Below are positions 1 to 9,097 of a stretch of DNA of 55,983 bases, one piece after another (position 1 is the first letter of the stretch; each line of letters starts with the position of its first letter). This DNA comes from Neorhizobium tomejilense. GTDB lineage: Bacteria > Pseudomonadota > Alphaproteobacteria > Rhizobiales > Rhizobiaceae. The notes below the pieces were generated by a model. That model ran no database searches, was not told where the DNA came from, and worked only from the letters and a program-made list of their open reading frames with translations. Both the position numbers and the translations under genes were made by a program. The stretch covers positions 1 through 55,983 of the forward strand of contig PVBG01000031.1 in the NCBI GenBank assembly GCA_002968845.1. The letters are read 5' to 3'.

Positions 1-24
1 GGGAGGGGCTTTCCCTTCCGCATT

Positions 25-97
25 TAAAACCCCTCCCGCCTGCCGGCCACCCTCCCCACAAGGGGGAGGGTTAAGGATGCCGCACCGCCTCACGTCC
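25..97. repeat. GC-rich intergenic palindromic repeat, copy 1
   Basis: A 73-base stretch that recurs at 35897-35969 with only two differences. It contains the inverted arms CCCTCCCC and GGGGAGGG around a 5-base spacer, so it can fold as a hairpin. A second palindromic block follows at about 104-132 (CTCCCCCT / GGGGGGAG). It lies beyond the 3' end of the copA-cueR operon. No gene was found in bases 1-170. Confidence 0.8.
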
Positions 98-170
98 GTG
101 TAAGATCGGCTCCCCCTCAAGGGGGGAGATCGAAGGAGGCGCTGTTTTGCCTCATGCTGGCGTAAAGGCA

Positions 171-614
171 TCAGGCATCCTGCCTCGTCTTTTTCCTACC
201 CGCCGGAATGGGTACATCGGCCGCCCCATCCCCCGCCAGATCATCCAGGATCGGGCAGTTGGGGCGGTTGTCGCCGCCGCAGCAGTTGGCGAGGTGTTTC
301 AACGTCTTCAGCATGCCCTGCATCTCGGCGATGCGTCGTTCGAGATCGCCGATATGGGCGGTCGCGACTTCCTTGACGGCAGCGCTTTCGCGGCTCTTGT
401 CCTGCCAGAGTTTCAGCAACGTCTCGGTTTCCTCCAGCGAAAAGCCGAGGTTGCGGGCGCGCTTGATGAAGCGCAGGATATGCACCTCCTCCTCGCCATA
501 GACCCTGTAATTGTTGCCGGTGCGGCCCATCGGGCGGATCAGGCCGATCTCCTCGTAATAGCGGATCATCTTGGCCGAAACGCCGGACGCATTCGAAGCC
601 TCGCCGATATTCAT
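171..614 (-). CDS. cueR: CueR-type Cu(I)-responsive MerR regulator
   Basis: A 147-aa MerR-family activator of copper export. The N-terminal winged-helix DNA-binding domain covers residues 1-70 and begins MNIGEASNASG. A dimerisation helix follows, then the metal loop CCGGDNRPNCP with Cys112 and Cys120, the same spacing and position as the two Cu(I) ligands of E. coli CueR. The C-terminus is longer than in E. coli and ends in a basic tail. Its ATG shares the ATGA sequence with the copA stop codon (611-614), so the two genes are translationally coupled in a copA-cueR operon. It probably acts at the promoter seen at 3088-3118 upstream of copA. Confidence 0.95.
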   Translation of the reverse strand: MNIGEASNASGVSAKMIRYYEEIGLIRPMGRTGNNYRVYGEEEVHILRFIKRARNLGFSLEETETLLKLWQDKSRESAAVKEVATAHIGDLERRIAEMQGMLKTLKHLANCCGGDNRPNCPILDDLAGDGAADVPIPAGRKKTRQDA

Positions 615-3040
615 CTCGTCTCTCCCACTTTCACCGCCTTCAGCCGCAGCGCGTTGCCGAGCACGAAGACGCTCGACAAGGCCATGGCGCCGGCGGCGAT
701 CATCGGCGACAGCAGCCAGCCGAAGGCCGGATACAGCACGCCCGCCGCGACCGGCACCAGCGCCACGTTGTAACCGAAGGCCCAGAACAGGTTCTGTTTG
801 ATGTTGGTCATGGTCGCGCGGCTCATGGCGATCGCCGAAACGGCGCCGGACAGATCACCGCCGACCAGGACCACGTCGGCGCTTTCGATCGCCACGTCCG
901 TGCCGGTGCCGATGGCGATGCCGATATCGGCTTCGGCGAGCGCCGGCGCGTCGTTGATGCCATCGCCGACGAAGGCGAGCTTTTTCCCGCCGGCCCGCAT
1001 CTCGTGGATCGCCTTCACCTTGCCTTCCGGCAGGACCTCGGCCACGACCTTGTCTATGCCGACCTGTCTTGCGATTGCCTCCGCGGTGCGGCGGTTGTCG
1101 CCGGTCACCATCACGGTTTCGACGCCCATTGCCTGCAGCGCCCTGATCGCGTCGCGGCTCGAGGGTTTCAGCGGATCGGCAACCGCGATCACGGCCGCCA
1201 GCTTGCCGTCGACAGCGGCATAAAGCGGCGTCTTGCCTTCGTCGCCAAGCCGGGCGGCGGCTTGCGCAAACACCTCAACCGAAAGCCCCAGCTTTTCCAT
1301 GAACCGGTCGGCGCCGACCGAGATCCTGCGACCGCCCGCTTCCGCCTCGATGCCGTAACCGGTGACCGACGCGAAGCGTTCCGCCTTCGGCACCGTCAGG
1401 CCCTTGGCCTCGGCCGCCTTGACGATCGCCTCGGCGATCGGGTGTTCCGACTGCGCCTCGACGCTCGCGACCAATGCCAGCACCTCGTCCTCGGCAAAAC
1501 CTTGCGCGGTCACCAGATCAGTCAGTTCCGGCCGGCCCTTGGTGACTGTACCGGTCTTGTCGAACACGACCAACTGGACATTGCGCAGTTCCTGCAGCGC
1601 CTCGCCCTTGCGGAACAGCACCCCGAGCTCGGCCGCACGGCCGCCGCCGACGACGATCGAGGTCGGCACCGCAAGCCCCATGGCGCAGGGGCAGGCGATG
1701 ATCAGCACGGCGACCGCATTGGCCAGCGCATGGGCGAGCGCCGGTTCGGGGCCAACGAATAACCAGACGGCGAAGGTGAGAACAGCCAGCACGATCACCG
1801 CCGGCACGAACCAGGCCGTCACCCGATCGACCAGCCCCTGGATCGGCAGTTTCGACCCTTGAGCCTGTTCGACCATGCGGATGATCTGGGCCAGCATCGT
1901 GTCGCGGCCGACCTTGTCGGCCCGGAAACGAAAGGCGCCGGTCTTGTTGATGGTGCCGCCCACCACGTTCGCGCCGGCCGCCTTTTCGACCGGCAGCGGC
2001 TCTCCCGAAATCATCGATTCGTCGACATTCGAGGAGCCGTCGATGACCGTGCCGTCGACCGGAATGCGCTCGCCCGGCCGGATCACCAGCACGTCGCCGG
2101 CGACCACCTGTTCGGCGGGGATATCCAGCAGCTTGCCGTCGCGTTCGACACGGGCGGTCTTCGCCTGCAGCCGGCTCAGCTTCTCGATCGCCTCGCCGGT
2201 GCGGCCCGTGGCGCGGGCCTCGAGCAGCCGGCCGAACAGGATCAGCGTGACGATCACCGTCGCGGCTTCATAATAGACGAACCTTGCGCTTTCCGGCAGC
2301 AGGTCCGGGGCAAACGTCGTCACCAGCGAATACCCGTAGGCCGCCAGCACGCCGACCGCGACCAGCGAATTCATCTCCGGCACGCCGCGCAACAGCGCCG
2401 GCAGGCCGAGCTTCAGGAAACGGAAGCCCGGGCCAAAGACAACCACCGTCGCCAGTGCGAAATAGACATAATAGAGGTTCTGCGTCTCGATCACGCCCAT
2501 CAGCCAGTGGTGGAACGGATCGTAGACGTGGCCTGCCATTTCCAGCACGAAGAGCGGCAGGGTCAGTACGAAGGCGATCGCCAGGTCGCGCTGCAGCACG
2601 CCCTCCTCGCCCTGGTGCATGTGCATGTGGTCATGCCCGCCGGCATGGCCCGTTGCCTGGTCGTGCCCCATGGCGGCATGGTCCATGTGGGCTTCCGGTG
2701 CGGAAGGTCCGTGGTGGTGCTCGTGGTGGTGCTCGTGCCCGGCATGCGCCGTCGGCGCCACAGGCGGCATCATGCCCGCCTCGCGCATCGCATGGTCGAT
2801 GGCGCCGGGCGAGATTTCGTAACCGACCTTCCTGATCGCCTTCGTCAGTTCCTCCGGCGAAAAGCCCTCGGCCGATTCCACCGTCAGTTTCTTGGTCGCG
2901 AAGTTGACGGCGCTCCTGTCGATCCCCGCCACTTTGGCGGCGGCGTTCTCGACGCGGCGCACGCAGGAGGCGCAGGTCATGCCCTCAACGGGCACGGTAA
3001 AAGGCTCGGCTTTGTGGATCGGCTTGACGGTCTGGTTCAC
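611..3040 (-). CDS. copA: P1B-type copper-exporting ATPase CopA
   Basis: An 809-aa inner-membrane ATPase that pumps Cu(I) out of the cytoplasm. It has one N-terminal heavy-metal-associated domain with GMTCASC (Cys23, Cys26), then a histidine- and methionine-rich linker at about residues 99-142. The transmembrane CPC motif is at 450-452 (IACPCAMGL), the phosphorylation motif DKTGT has Asp494, and SEHPIAEAI and GDGINDAPAL follow. The start codon is GTG at 3040, preceded by a GGGGAG ribosome site 9 bases upstream. Only one HMA domain is present. The His-rich insert replaces the space where a second HMA often sits and may buffer metal; that role is inference. It is the first gene of the copA-cueR operon. 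Confidence 0.96.
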   Translation of the reverse strand: MNQTVKPIHKAEPFTVPVEGMTCASCVRRVENAAAKVAGIDRSAVNFATKKLTVESAEGFSPEELTKAIRKVGYEISPGAIDHAMREAGMMPPVAPTAHAGHEHHHEHHHGPSAPEAHMDHAAMGHDQATGHAGGHDHMHMHQGEEGVLQRDLAIAFVLTLPLFVLEMAGHVYDPFHHWLMGVIETQNLYYVYFALATVVVFGPGFRFLKLGLPALLRGVPEMNSLVAVGVLAAYGYSLVTTFAPDLLPESARFVYYEAATVIVTLILFGRLLEARATGRTGEAIEKLSRLQAKTARVERDGKLLDIPAEQVVAGDVLVIRPGERIPVDGTVIDGSSNVDESMISGEPLPVEKAAGANVVGGTINKTGAFRFRADKVGRDTMLAQIIRMVEQAQGSKLPIQGLVDRVTAWFVPAVIVLAVLTFAVWLFVGPEPALAHALANAVAVLIIACPCAMGLAVPTSIVVGGGRAAELGVLFRKGEALQELRNVQLVVFDKTGTVTKGRPELTDLVTAQGFAEDEVLALVASVEAQSEHPIAEAIVKAAEAKGLTVPKAERFASVTGYGIEAEAGGRRISVGADRFMEKLGLSVEVFAQAAARLGDEGKTPLYAAVDGKLAAVIAVADPLKPSSRDAIRALQAMGVETVMVTGDNRRTAEAIARQVGIDKVVAEVLPEGKVKAIHEMRAGGKKLAFVGDGINDAPALAEADIGIAIGTGTDVAIESADVVLVGGDLSGAVSAIAMSRATMTNIKQNLFWAFGYNVALVPVAAGVLYPAFGWLLSPMIAAGAMALSSVFVLGNALRLKAVKVGETR

Positions 3041-3087
3041 GGGCGCAATCTCCCCTTTTTTTGTCGGGATGTTTTACTGTCCCGCCC

Positions 3088-3118
3088 TATGTGGAGCTTC
3101 CCATCATGGGAAGGTCAA
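3088..3118 (-). promoter_or_regulatory. CueR-type copA promoter
   Basis: Read on the minus strand, TTGACC (3113-3118) is followed by a 19-base spacer and CACATA (3088-3093). A perfect 17-base palindrome, CTTCCCATGATGGGAAG (3097-3113), overlaps the -35 end and fills most of the spacer. An overlong 19-base spacer with CCTTCC-type dyad symmetry is the hallmark of MerR/CueR promoters. It lies 48 bases upstream of the copA GTG. Confidence 0.85.
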
Positions 3119-3137
3119 GGGGTAGTTGTGGATATTC

Positions 3138-5099
3138 TCAAGGGCGGCAGAAACCGGCGGGTCGGGCAGCGGGAACAGGGCCGTTACCGCAGCCCTGCGT
3201 CGCCGCTTTCACGATAAGATCGTACAGATGGTACTTCTTTCCGAGCAGCCGTATTCCACCCTGAGAATAGTGCCCCGCATCCGCATAAAGGGAGACGCCA
3301 TCCTCGGAAACCCGGCAGGTCGTGCCGTTGCACCGGCCGCTGCCCAGATCGATCACCGGATAGTCCCGCGCCACGACATTCATGATGTCCTTCGCAACGC
3401 GGCCTCGCCGGTTCACGTCGTCAGCAGACAGATCGCAGCGGTCGGCCGCGATGCCCAGCAATCGTGAACGGGCAACACAACTGCCGACATCGGTCCCCGT
3501 CTGCGGCGGCTGCGCGAAAACCACGGGCCTCAATCCCATTTGCCGCAGACCGGACAAGGACGCTAAAAAGCTGTCCAGAAGCAGCGCCCGGCTTGCCGGT
3601 ACACTCTGTCCGTCCTTCCGAACGAACGTTTCAGTTTCCGTATAGATATCGAGATTGACGCCTATCGCGACGTATCGAAGCGTCCTGGTTGCCGCCATGG
3701 CGTCGAGGACGTCCCTGTTCCGGGACAGGCAGCTTTCAGGCGACCTGCGACCGTCGCTGGTAACCGGGTAGGCAATGTCGGTGAACGGTCCGCAAAGGCT
3801 TTTGGTGAACTGCACGAGTTTGACATCATGGGCCGACGCCAGGATGCCTTCGACGAGATGGGCGCCGAAGGAATCTCCCCACACCGCGATCTCCGGATTA
3901 TCGGACGTGGAGCATTCGGGCGCCATCTCGCCGTTACAGTTTTCGCTCAGACCTTTGCTCACCTCGGTCATCTCGTAGAGACCCGGCGACCTGAACGCCG
4001 CGCCGTCGGTCATTTCGAACATGATCCCGGAAGCGATGCTGGCGGCTCCCGTAACCCCGGCCAGAGTGACGAAAGCCCTTGTGCCGACGCGGTTCCCGTC
4101 GCGAAACGGCCGCTCGACGAGATAGTAGCTCACAACCGCAAGCAACGCCGTGACGCTAAGCAGAAGAGCGGACGTTGAAGCGCTCAGGTCATCCGTGAAC
4201 AGTCGCAAGCGCGCGAAGGCGAGGACCGGCTGATGCCAGAGATAGAGGCTGTAACTGATCAAACCGACAAAGACCAAGGCTCTTGCGGAAAGAAGCCGTC
4301 CAGCGAGATTTTCTGAAGATGAAAACAGAAGAACCAGCGCGGTTCCGACCACGACAGGCAGCGTCTGCCAGCCGGGATAAGACGGTCCGCCTTCAACCAA
4401 GAAGCAGGACAGGACGATCATCGCGAGACCGCAAGCCGCCGCCACACCGCCATGGCGGGCCTTTTCTCGATCGAAATTCGCCAGGCTGATGCTGGCGCCA
4501 ACGCCAAGCTCCCAGAAGCGCGTGGGCAGAAGATAGAAATTCGCCGCAGGATCGAACAGCGGCACGACCTGCGTGGCAAGGAAACTCGCCATGCTCAACA
4601 GGAGGATGGCCGCCAGAACGAACTGGCGACGAAACCGGCGCAAGGCCATCAGAACAACAGGAAATATGATGTAGAACTGTTCTTCTACGCCGAGGGACCA
4701 CGTATGCAAAAGCGGCTTCAGGTCGTTGCTTGCTTCGAAATAGCCGGTTTTGCTCCAAAAATAGAAGTTCGAAACGAACAGATTCACCTGATAGAGGCTG
4801 CGGCCGAAGTCGCGCAGCTCATAGGGAAGCATCCATGCCCATGCAAAAGGCAGACAAGCCAGGCAGACGCAAACAAGCGCTGGAATGATCCGTCGCAGGC
4901 GCCGCTCGTAGAAGCGGACGAGGCTGAACTTCCGCGCTTCGACTTCGCCATACATGATCGATGTAATCAGATAACCGCTGATGACGAAGAAGACGTCGAC
5001 GCCGACAAATCCGCCGCGGAAACCCAAACCACCGTGGAATATAAGGACAGGAACCACAGCGACGGCCCGCAAGCCGTCGATTTCCGGTCTGTATTTCAT
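3138..5099 (-). CDS. acyltransferase-3 family membrane protein with C-terminal SGNH domain (OafA/YrhL type)
   Basis: About 653 aa. The N-terminal half is a multi-pass acyltransferase-3 domain beginning MKYRPEIDGLRAVAVVPV, with the conserved DGLRA and FFVISGYLI segments. The C-terminal half is a periplasmic SGNH hydrolase-like domain with WGDSFGAH (nucleophile block) and DAGHYSQGG (Asp-x-x-His block). Such fusions acetylate cell-surface polysaccharides such as O-antigen or exopolysaccharide. The substrate cannot be told from sequence, and no glycan cluster surrounds it. I chose the ATG at 5099; a TTG four codons upstream is possible but would add residues outside the family start. It lies just beyond the copA promoter and reads in the same direction. 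Confidence 0.85.
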   Translation of the reverse strand: MKYRPEIDGLRAVAVVPVLIFHGGLGFRGGFVGVDVFFVISGYLITSIMYGEVEARKFSLVRFYERRLRRIIPALVCVCLACLPFAWAWMLPYELRDFGRSLYQVNLFVSNFYFWSKTGYFEASNDLKPLLHTWSLGVEEQFYIIFPVVLMALRRFRRQFVLAAILLLSMASFLATQVVPLFDPAANFYLLPTRFWELGVGASISLANFDREKARHGGVAAACGLAMIVLSCFLVEGGPSYPGWQTLPVVVGTALVLLFSSSENLAGRLLSARALVFVGLISYSLYLWHQPVLAFARLRLFTDDLSASTSALLLSVTALLAVVSYYLVERPFRDGNRVGTRAFVTLAGVTGAASIASGIMFEMTDGAAFRSPGLYEMTEVSKGLSENCNGEMAPECSTSDNPEIAVWGDSFGAHLVEGILASAHDVKLVQFTKSLCGPFTDIAYPVTSDGRRSPESCLSRNRDVLDAMAATRTLRYVAIGVNLDIYTETETFVRKDGQSVPASRALLLDSFLASLSGLRQMGLRPVVFAQPPQTGTDVGSCVARSRLLGIAADRCDLSADDVNRRGRVAKDIMNVVARDYPVIDLGSGRCNGTTCRVSEDGVSLYADAGHYSQGGIRLLGKKYHLYDLIVKAATQGCGNGPVPAARPAGFCRP

Positions 5100-5252
5100 T
5101 CTACAACCCAATGCGGCATCAATTCACGACAGCCGAGCGCATCGATCGATTGCACTCGCTCCTGCCTGAGCCAATTGCGACTTCGCACATGCGTGCACGT
5201 CATCCAGCAAAGGAATGTGGCCAATTTAACCCGAGCGCACTTTGCGAGGCGT

Positions 5253-6368
5253 TCACGGCTCCTGCCGGCCGCCGCCGCCGAAGCTCGGCGCGTTCAGGCC
5301 CGAAAGCAGCAGCACCAGTTCCGCCTGGCGGGTGGTGCCGGTTTTCAGCATGATCTTCTTCAGGTGCGAGCGGGCGGTCTCGAGCGAGATGCCGAGCGCG
5401 GCGGCGGCCATTTCCGGCGTCTGGGCCATGGCGATGCCGCGTGCCACGCGGGCTTCGGCGGGGGTGAGGTCGAAGAGGCCGCAAAGCACCCGCATGTCCG
5501 GCGGGCCGACCTGGCCCACCTGGGTGACGGCGAGTACCGCCATCGAACGGGAGAAGATGTCGCGGGCGGCGCGGCGGATCGGCAGAAGATGCAGGATCAG
5601 CGGCGGCGCCCCGTCGCGGCCCGCCATCGGCAGCGATTGCACGGTCGGCGTGGCCTGCGCCTTGTAGTGCTCGATCGCCCCGTCGAGGAGAGCACTGGCA
5701 CCCGTCCCTTCCAGCACCAGCCGATCGCCGGCACCGGTGCGGATGCGCGGGCTCAAGGCCTCCATATCCGGGTTCATTGCAATTGCCTGGCCGCCGTCGC
5801 CGATGACCGCCGCCGGCAATCCGAGCAACGACAGCGTCTCGGTCATCGAACGCGCCTCGGAAAAGGCAAGCCGCGACGCCATATAGGCGGCCCGAGCGAG
5901 ATCCGGCTTCAGGAGATTGAGGCGCGCCAGCTGTTCGTCGGAAAAATGCGTCAGGCCCTTGGCGCGCATCAGGGTGATGACGATGACGTGCCCGGTCGGC
6001 TCCTGGAAGGCCCAGCCCGCCTCCCATTGCATGCCGTGCGGCTCGATGATGTCGCGCTGGATCGCATCATTGGCAAATTCCTCCGCGCTCAGGAGATCCG
6101 TCACCCGGACAAACGAAAAGGGCGAACGCTCCATGGCCCGAAGGGGGCGAACATTGTCCAGCCGGGTGTCGCTCTTGACGAACTCGGCAAAGGCCTCGGC
6201 GATATTGGGGGTGGTGACGTAACGATGATTGCCGCTGCCGTCGATGGTGAAGATCGAGGCGGTACTGGACCCCGCCTCCAATGCCATCCTCTCGCAAGTT
6301 TCCGTCCAAAGCTCAGGAACCAGGGCTGCCTCGTAGAGGCGGTCTGCCAGCGTGCCTTCTGCATTCAT
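5253..6368 (-). CDS. LuxR-type HTH transcriptional regulator
   Basis: A 371-aa regulator. The last ~65 residues form a LuxR/GerE helix-turn-helix: LTPAEARVARGIAMAQ, then an ALGISLETARSHLKKI recognition helix. The first ~290 residues look like a PAS/GAF-like sensory region without a recognisable autoinducer-binding or receiver domain, so it is neither a classical quorum sensor nor a response regulator. Homologues with this architecture are common orphan regulators in rhizobia. The ligand is unknown. Three GAATG repeats at an 11-base period sit immediately upstream (6381-6407). Confidence 0.8.
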   Translation of the reverse strand: MNAEGTLADRLYEAALVPELWTETCERMALEAGSSTASIFTIDGSGNHRYVTTPNIAEAFAEFVKSDTRLDNVRPLRAMERSPFSFVRVTDLLSAEEFANDAIQRDIIEPHGMQWEAGWAFQEPTGHVIVITLMRAKGLTHFSDEQLARLNLLKPDLARAAYMASRLAFSEARSMTETLSLLGLPAAVIGDGGQAIAMNPDMEALSPRIRTGAGDRLVLEGTGASALLDGAIEHYKAQATPTVQSLPMAGRDGAPPLILHLLPIRRAARDIFSRSMAVLAVTQVGQVGPPDMRVLCGLFDLTPAEARVARGIAMAQTPEMAAAALGISLETARSHLKKIMLKTGTTRQAELVLLLSGLNAPSFGGGGRQEP

Positions 6369-6380
6369 CTAGGTGCCATC

Positions 6381-6407
6381 GAATGAATTCGGAATGAATC
6401 TTGAATG
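6381..6407. promoter_or_regulatory. three phased GAATG repeats upstream of the LuxR-type gene
   Basis: GAATG begins at 6381, 6392 and 6403, exactly 11 bases (one helical turn) apart. The first two copies extend to GAATGAAT. They lie 13-39 bases upstream of the regulator's start codon, so they could bind a protein that controls it. No clear -35/-10 was identified. The rest of 6408-6644 shows nothing recognisable. Confidence 0.4.
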
Positions 6408-6644
6408 TCACCATAATCTTAGCGTTTCTCCGCGCCCGGGCATACTGGTAGAATTACCTGAAAAACTTGCGTGGCCCATCTTAACTTATGTCATTGACAA
6501 GTAATAAACCTGTGCTTCGAGCCTCTTCGCGCGCCTTTCTCGCTCACCGGTTTAGCCCCAGGGCCTATCGATCCGGCTTCGCCCGAGGAGCGGACAGTCG
6601 CCGGCAACAGGACGCAGGACCCGGCTTTCAATCGGTGTTTTGGT

Positions 6645-7076
6645 TCACTCGGATGCGGCGATCCGGATAGGACGCGTTCCGATCGGAGCGCCGGTGGCGC
6701 GGTCGATGGTGACCGGATCGATCTCCGTTCCGGTCTCGGCGTCGAAGAACCGGGTGACCTTGCCGCCGCCGCGATGCTTGCGTCCCCATGCGCCGATCGC
6801 AAACAGAACCGGCAGAAAGTCACGGCCGGCTTCGGTCAGCAGATATTCATCCCGTGGCGGACGGTCGGAATAGCGCCGTTTCTCCAAAAGCCCCTCCTCC
6901 GTCAGGCCTGAAAGCCGTCCGGTCAGCATAGTCGGCGCGATGCCGAGGCTCTTGCGAAACTCGTCGAAGCGGGTCAGCCCCGCATGGGCGTCGCGCATGA
7001 TCAGCATGCTCCACGCGTCCCCCACAAGCGCCAGGCTCCGGGCGATCAGGCAGGGCTGGTCGGAAAGATTCTTCAT
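6645..7076 (-). CDS. HxlR-family transcriptional regulator
   Basis: A 143-aa winged-helix regulator. The HxlR domain covers about residues 9-100: CLIARSLALVGDAWSMLIMRD, then RFDEFRKSLGIAPTMLTGRL (recognition helix) and LTEAGRDFLPVL. A Cys near residue 9, often redox-sensitive in this family, is present. It has a ~40-residue C-terminal extension. It is divergent from the SDR gene at 7165, with an 88-base shared spacer containing two TTGATA copies (7100 and 7111), so it probably represses that gene and the MDR gene behind it. Confidence 0.88.
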   Translation of the reverse strand: MKNLSDQPCLIARSLALVGDAWSMLIMRDAHAGLTRFDEFRKSLGIAPTMLTGRLSGLTEEGLLEKRRYSDRPPRDEYLLTEAGRDFLPVLFAIGAWGRKHRGGGKVTRFFDAETGTEIDPVTIDRATGAPIGTRPIRIAASE

Positions 7077-7164
7077 GTCGATATCTTTTTAGTAGTGACT
7101 TGATACGGATTTGATAGTAACTGATCGCTCAACGATGTTCCATCACAAAATGAAAGCGAAACCG

Positions 7165-7980
7165 ATGAGCAAGAAAAAACGCGGCGTTGCCCTGGTTACG
7201 GGTGCCTCCTCAGGAATAGGACTGGTGACGGCGCAGGCGCTGCGGCGGGATGGCTATCAGGTCTTCGGCACCAGCCGGAAGCCGATGCCCGACACGGCGG
7301 ATGGGGTGACGATGCTGGTCTGCGACGTGACCGACGACGCATCGGTCGAAAGTGCCGTTAACGAGGTTCTGCGCCGCGCAGGGCGGATCGATCTTCTCGT
7401 CAACAATGCCGGGGTCGGCCTCCTTGGCGGTGCCGAGGAATCCACGATCGAGCAGGCGAAGGCCCTGTTCGACGTCAACGTGTTCGGCACCATCCGGATG
7501 ACGAATGCAGTCCTGCCCGTGATGAGGGGCCAGCAGAAGGGCCGCATCGTCAACCTGAGTTCCATACTCGGGCTGATCCCGGCTCCTTTCAACGGCCTTT
7601 ATGCATCGACCAAACACGCCGTCGAAGGGTATTCGGAGTCCCTCGACCATGAAGTGCGGAACCAGGGCATCCGAGTCGTGCTTGTCGAGCCCGGCTTGAC
7701 CCGCACCGCCTTCGAGGAGAATCTGACCCGCGCCGACCGCCCGCTTTCCGTCTATGATACAGTTCGCGCCGGTGCGGAACGGCTGATGCAGGAAGCCGTC
7801 GCGAAGGGAGATGCACCGGAAGTGGTCGCCGAAGCCGTCCTGAAGGCCGCCAATGCGGCATCGCCCAAACGGCGCTACACTGCCGGGAAAATGGCGGGAC
7901 AGGTCCGTTTCATACGTCGCTTCCTGCCCGAAAACATCGTCGACAAGAACCTTCGGAAGTTCAACGGGCTCCCCGCCTGA
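7165..7980 (+). CDS. short-chain dehydrogenase/reductase
   Basis: About 271 aa, a classical SDR. The Rossmann motif is VTGASSGIG near the N-terminus, followed by NNAGVG, the catalytic Ser in NLSSILG and the YASTKHA (Tyr-x3-Lys) motif. The start at 7165 (MSKKKRGVALVTG) is chosen because the family begins there. Upstream in-frame starts at 7111 and 7135 would place a poorly conserved tail in front of the fold. It is divergent from the HxlR gene and is followed after 57 bases by a quinone-oxidoreductase-like gene, probably in one operon. The substrate is unknown. Confidence 0.88.
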   Translation: MSKKKRGVALVTGASSGIGLVTAQALRRDGYQVFGTSRKPMPDTADGVTMLVCDVTDDASVESAVNEVLRRAGRIDLLVNNAGVGLLGGAEESTIEQAKALFDVNVFGTIRMTNAVLPVMRGQQKGRIVNLSSILGLIPAPFNGLYASTKHAVEGYSESLDHEVRNQGIRVVLVEPGLTRTAFEENLTRADRPLSVYDTVRAGAERLMQEAVAKGDAPEVVAEAVLKAANAASPKRRYTAGKMAGQVRFIRRFLPENIVDKNLRKFNGLPA

Positions 7981-8037
7981 GCATTCATCGCAGGCCCGCC
8001 GGCGATGCCGGCCACCACGGAAACGGAAGTCAGTCCG

Positions 8038-9039
8038 ATGAAATCATTCCTGATCGATCGCTATCGCAAAGGCGGCGCCCTGCGGCCCGGCGAAATACCC
8101 GAGCCGGCATTGCGCGACAACGACGTCCTGGTGGAGGTTCACGCCGCCGGCGTGAACGCCCTGGACAACAAGATCAGGGACGGAGAGTTCAAGCTTATCC
8201 TGCCCTACCGCCTTCCGCTGGTGCTGGGCAATGACGTTGCGGGCGTCGTCGTCCGGGTCGGGACGAAGGTCCGGCAATTCAAGCCGGGAGACGAGGTCTA
8301 TGCACGCCCGGCCCAGGACCGCATCGGCACGTTTGCCGAATATATCGCCATGGACGAGGCCGATGTGGCAAGGAAGCCCAGCAATCTCACCATGGTGGAG
8401 GCCGCATCCGTTCCGCTTGTCGCGCTGACGGCATGGCAGGTCCTTGTCGAGCGCGCCAACCTGCAGAAGGGGCAGAAGATCCTGATCCATGCCGGCTCGG
8501 GCGGCGTCGGCACCATCGCGATCCAGCTCGCCAAGCATCTCGGGGCCTATGTGGCGACGACCACGAGCACCGCCAATGTCGCCCTCGCGAAAAGCCTCGG
8601 GGCGGACGTCGTCGTCGATTACAGGAAAGACGACTTCGAGAAGGTGCTGCAGGGCTACGACGTCGTGCTGAACAGCCTGGGCAAGGATACGCTCGAGAAA
8701 TCCCTGGACGTACTGAAGCCGGGCGGCAAGCTGATCTCGATTTCCGGCCCGCCCGATCCGGATTTCGCCCGGCAGAACGGCTCCGGCTGGCTGCTTCAAC
8801 AGGCCATGCGCCTGCTGAGCTTCGGCATCAGGCGAAAAGCGGGACGCCGGAAGATCGGCTATTCGTTCCTCTTCATGACGGCGAACGGCGGCCAGCTCGC
8901 ACAGATCATCTCGCTGATCGAAGCGGGCCACATCCGCCCGGTGATGGACCGGGTCTTCCCGTTCGACAAGACCAACGAGGCGCTGGACTATGTCGAAACA
9001 GGCCGCGCCAAGGGCAAGGTCGTCATCGCAGTGAAGTGA
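8038..9039 (+). CDS. zinc-independent MDR-family NADP-dependent oxidoreductase (quinone oxidoreductase-like)
   Basis: About 333 aa. It has an N-terminal GroES-like domain (GNDVAGVVVRVG, FKPGDEVYAR) and a nucleotide-binding domain with HAGSGGVGTIAIQLAKHLGA. It lacks the Cys set that binds structural zinc in classical alcohol dehydrogenases, so a quinone- or enone-reductase role fits best. The ATG at 8038 has GGAAG 8 bases upstream. Probable second gene of the HxlR-controlled SDR-MDR operon, acting on reactive carbonyl or quinone compounds (inferred). Confidence 0.88.
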   Translation: MKSFLIDRYRKGGALRPGEIPEPALRDNDVLVEVHAAGVNALDNKIRDGEFKLILPYRLPLVLGNDVAGVVVRVGTKVRQFKPGDEVYARPAQDRIGTFAEYIAMDEADVARKPSNLTMVEAASVPLVALTAWQVLVERANLQKGQKILIHAGSGGVGTIAIQLAKHLGAYVATTTSTANVALAKSLGADVVVDYRKDDFEKVLQGYDVVLNSLGKDTLEKSLDVLKPGGKLISISGPPDPDFARQNGSGWLLQQAMRLLSFGIRRKAGRRKIGYSFLFMTANGGQLAQIISLIEAGHIRPVMDRVFPFDKTNEALDYVETGRAKGKVVIAVK

Positions 9040-9097
9040 CGTCGTTCAGGCTGTAGAAGCGGCGAAGCCAGCCATACTGAGAACAGCCGATGACGGG

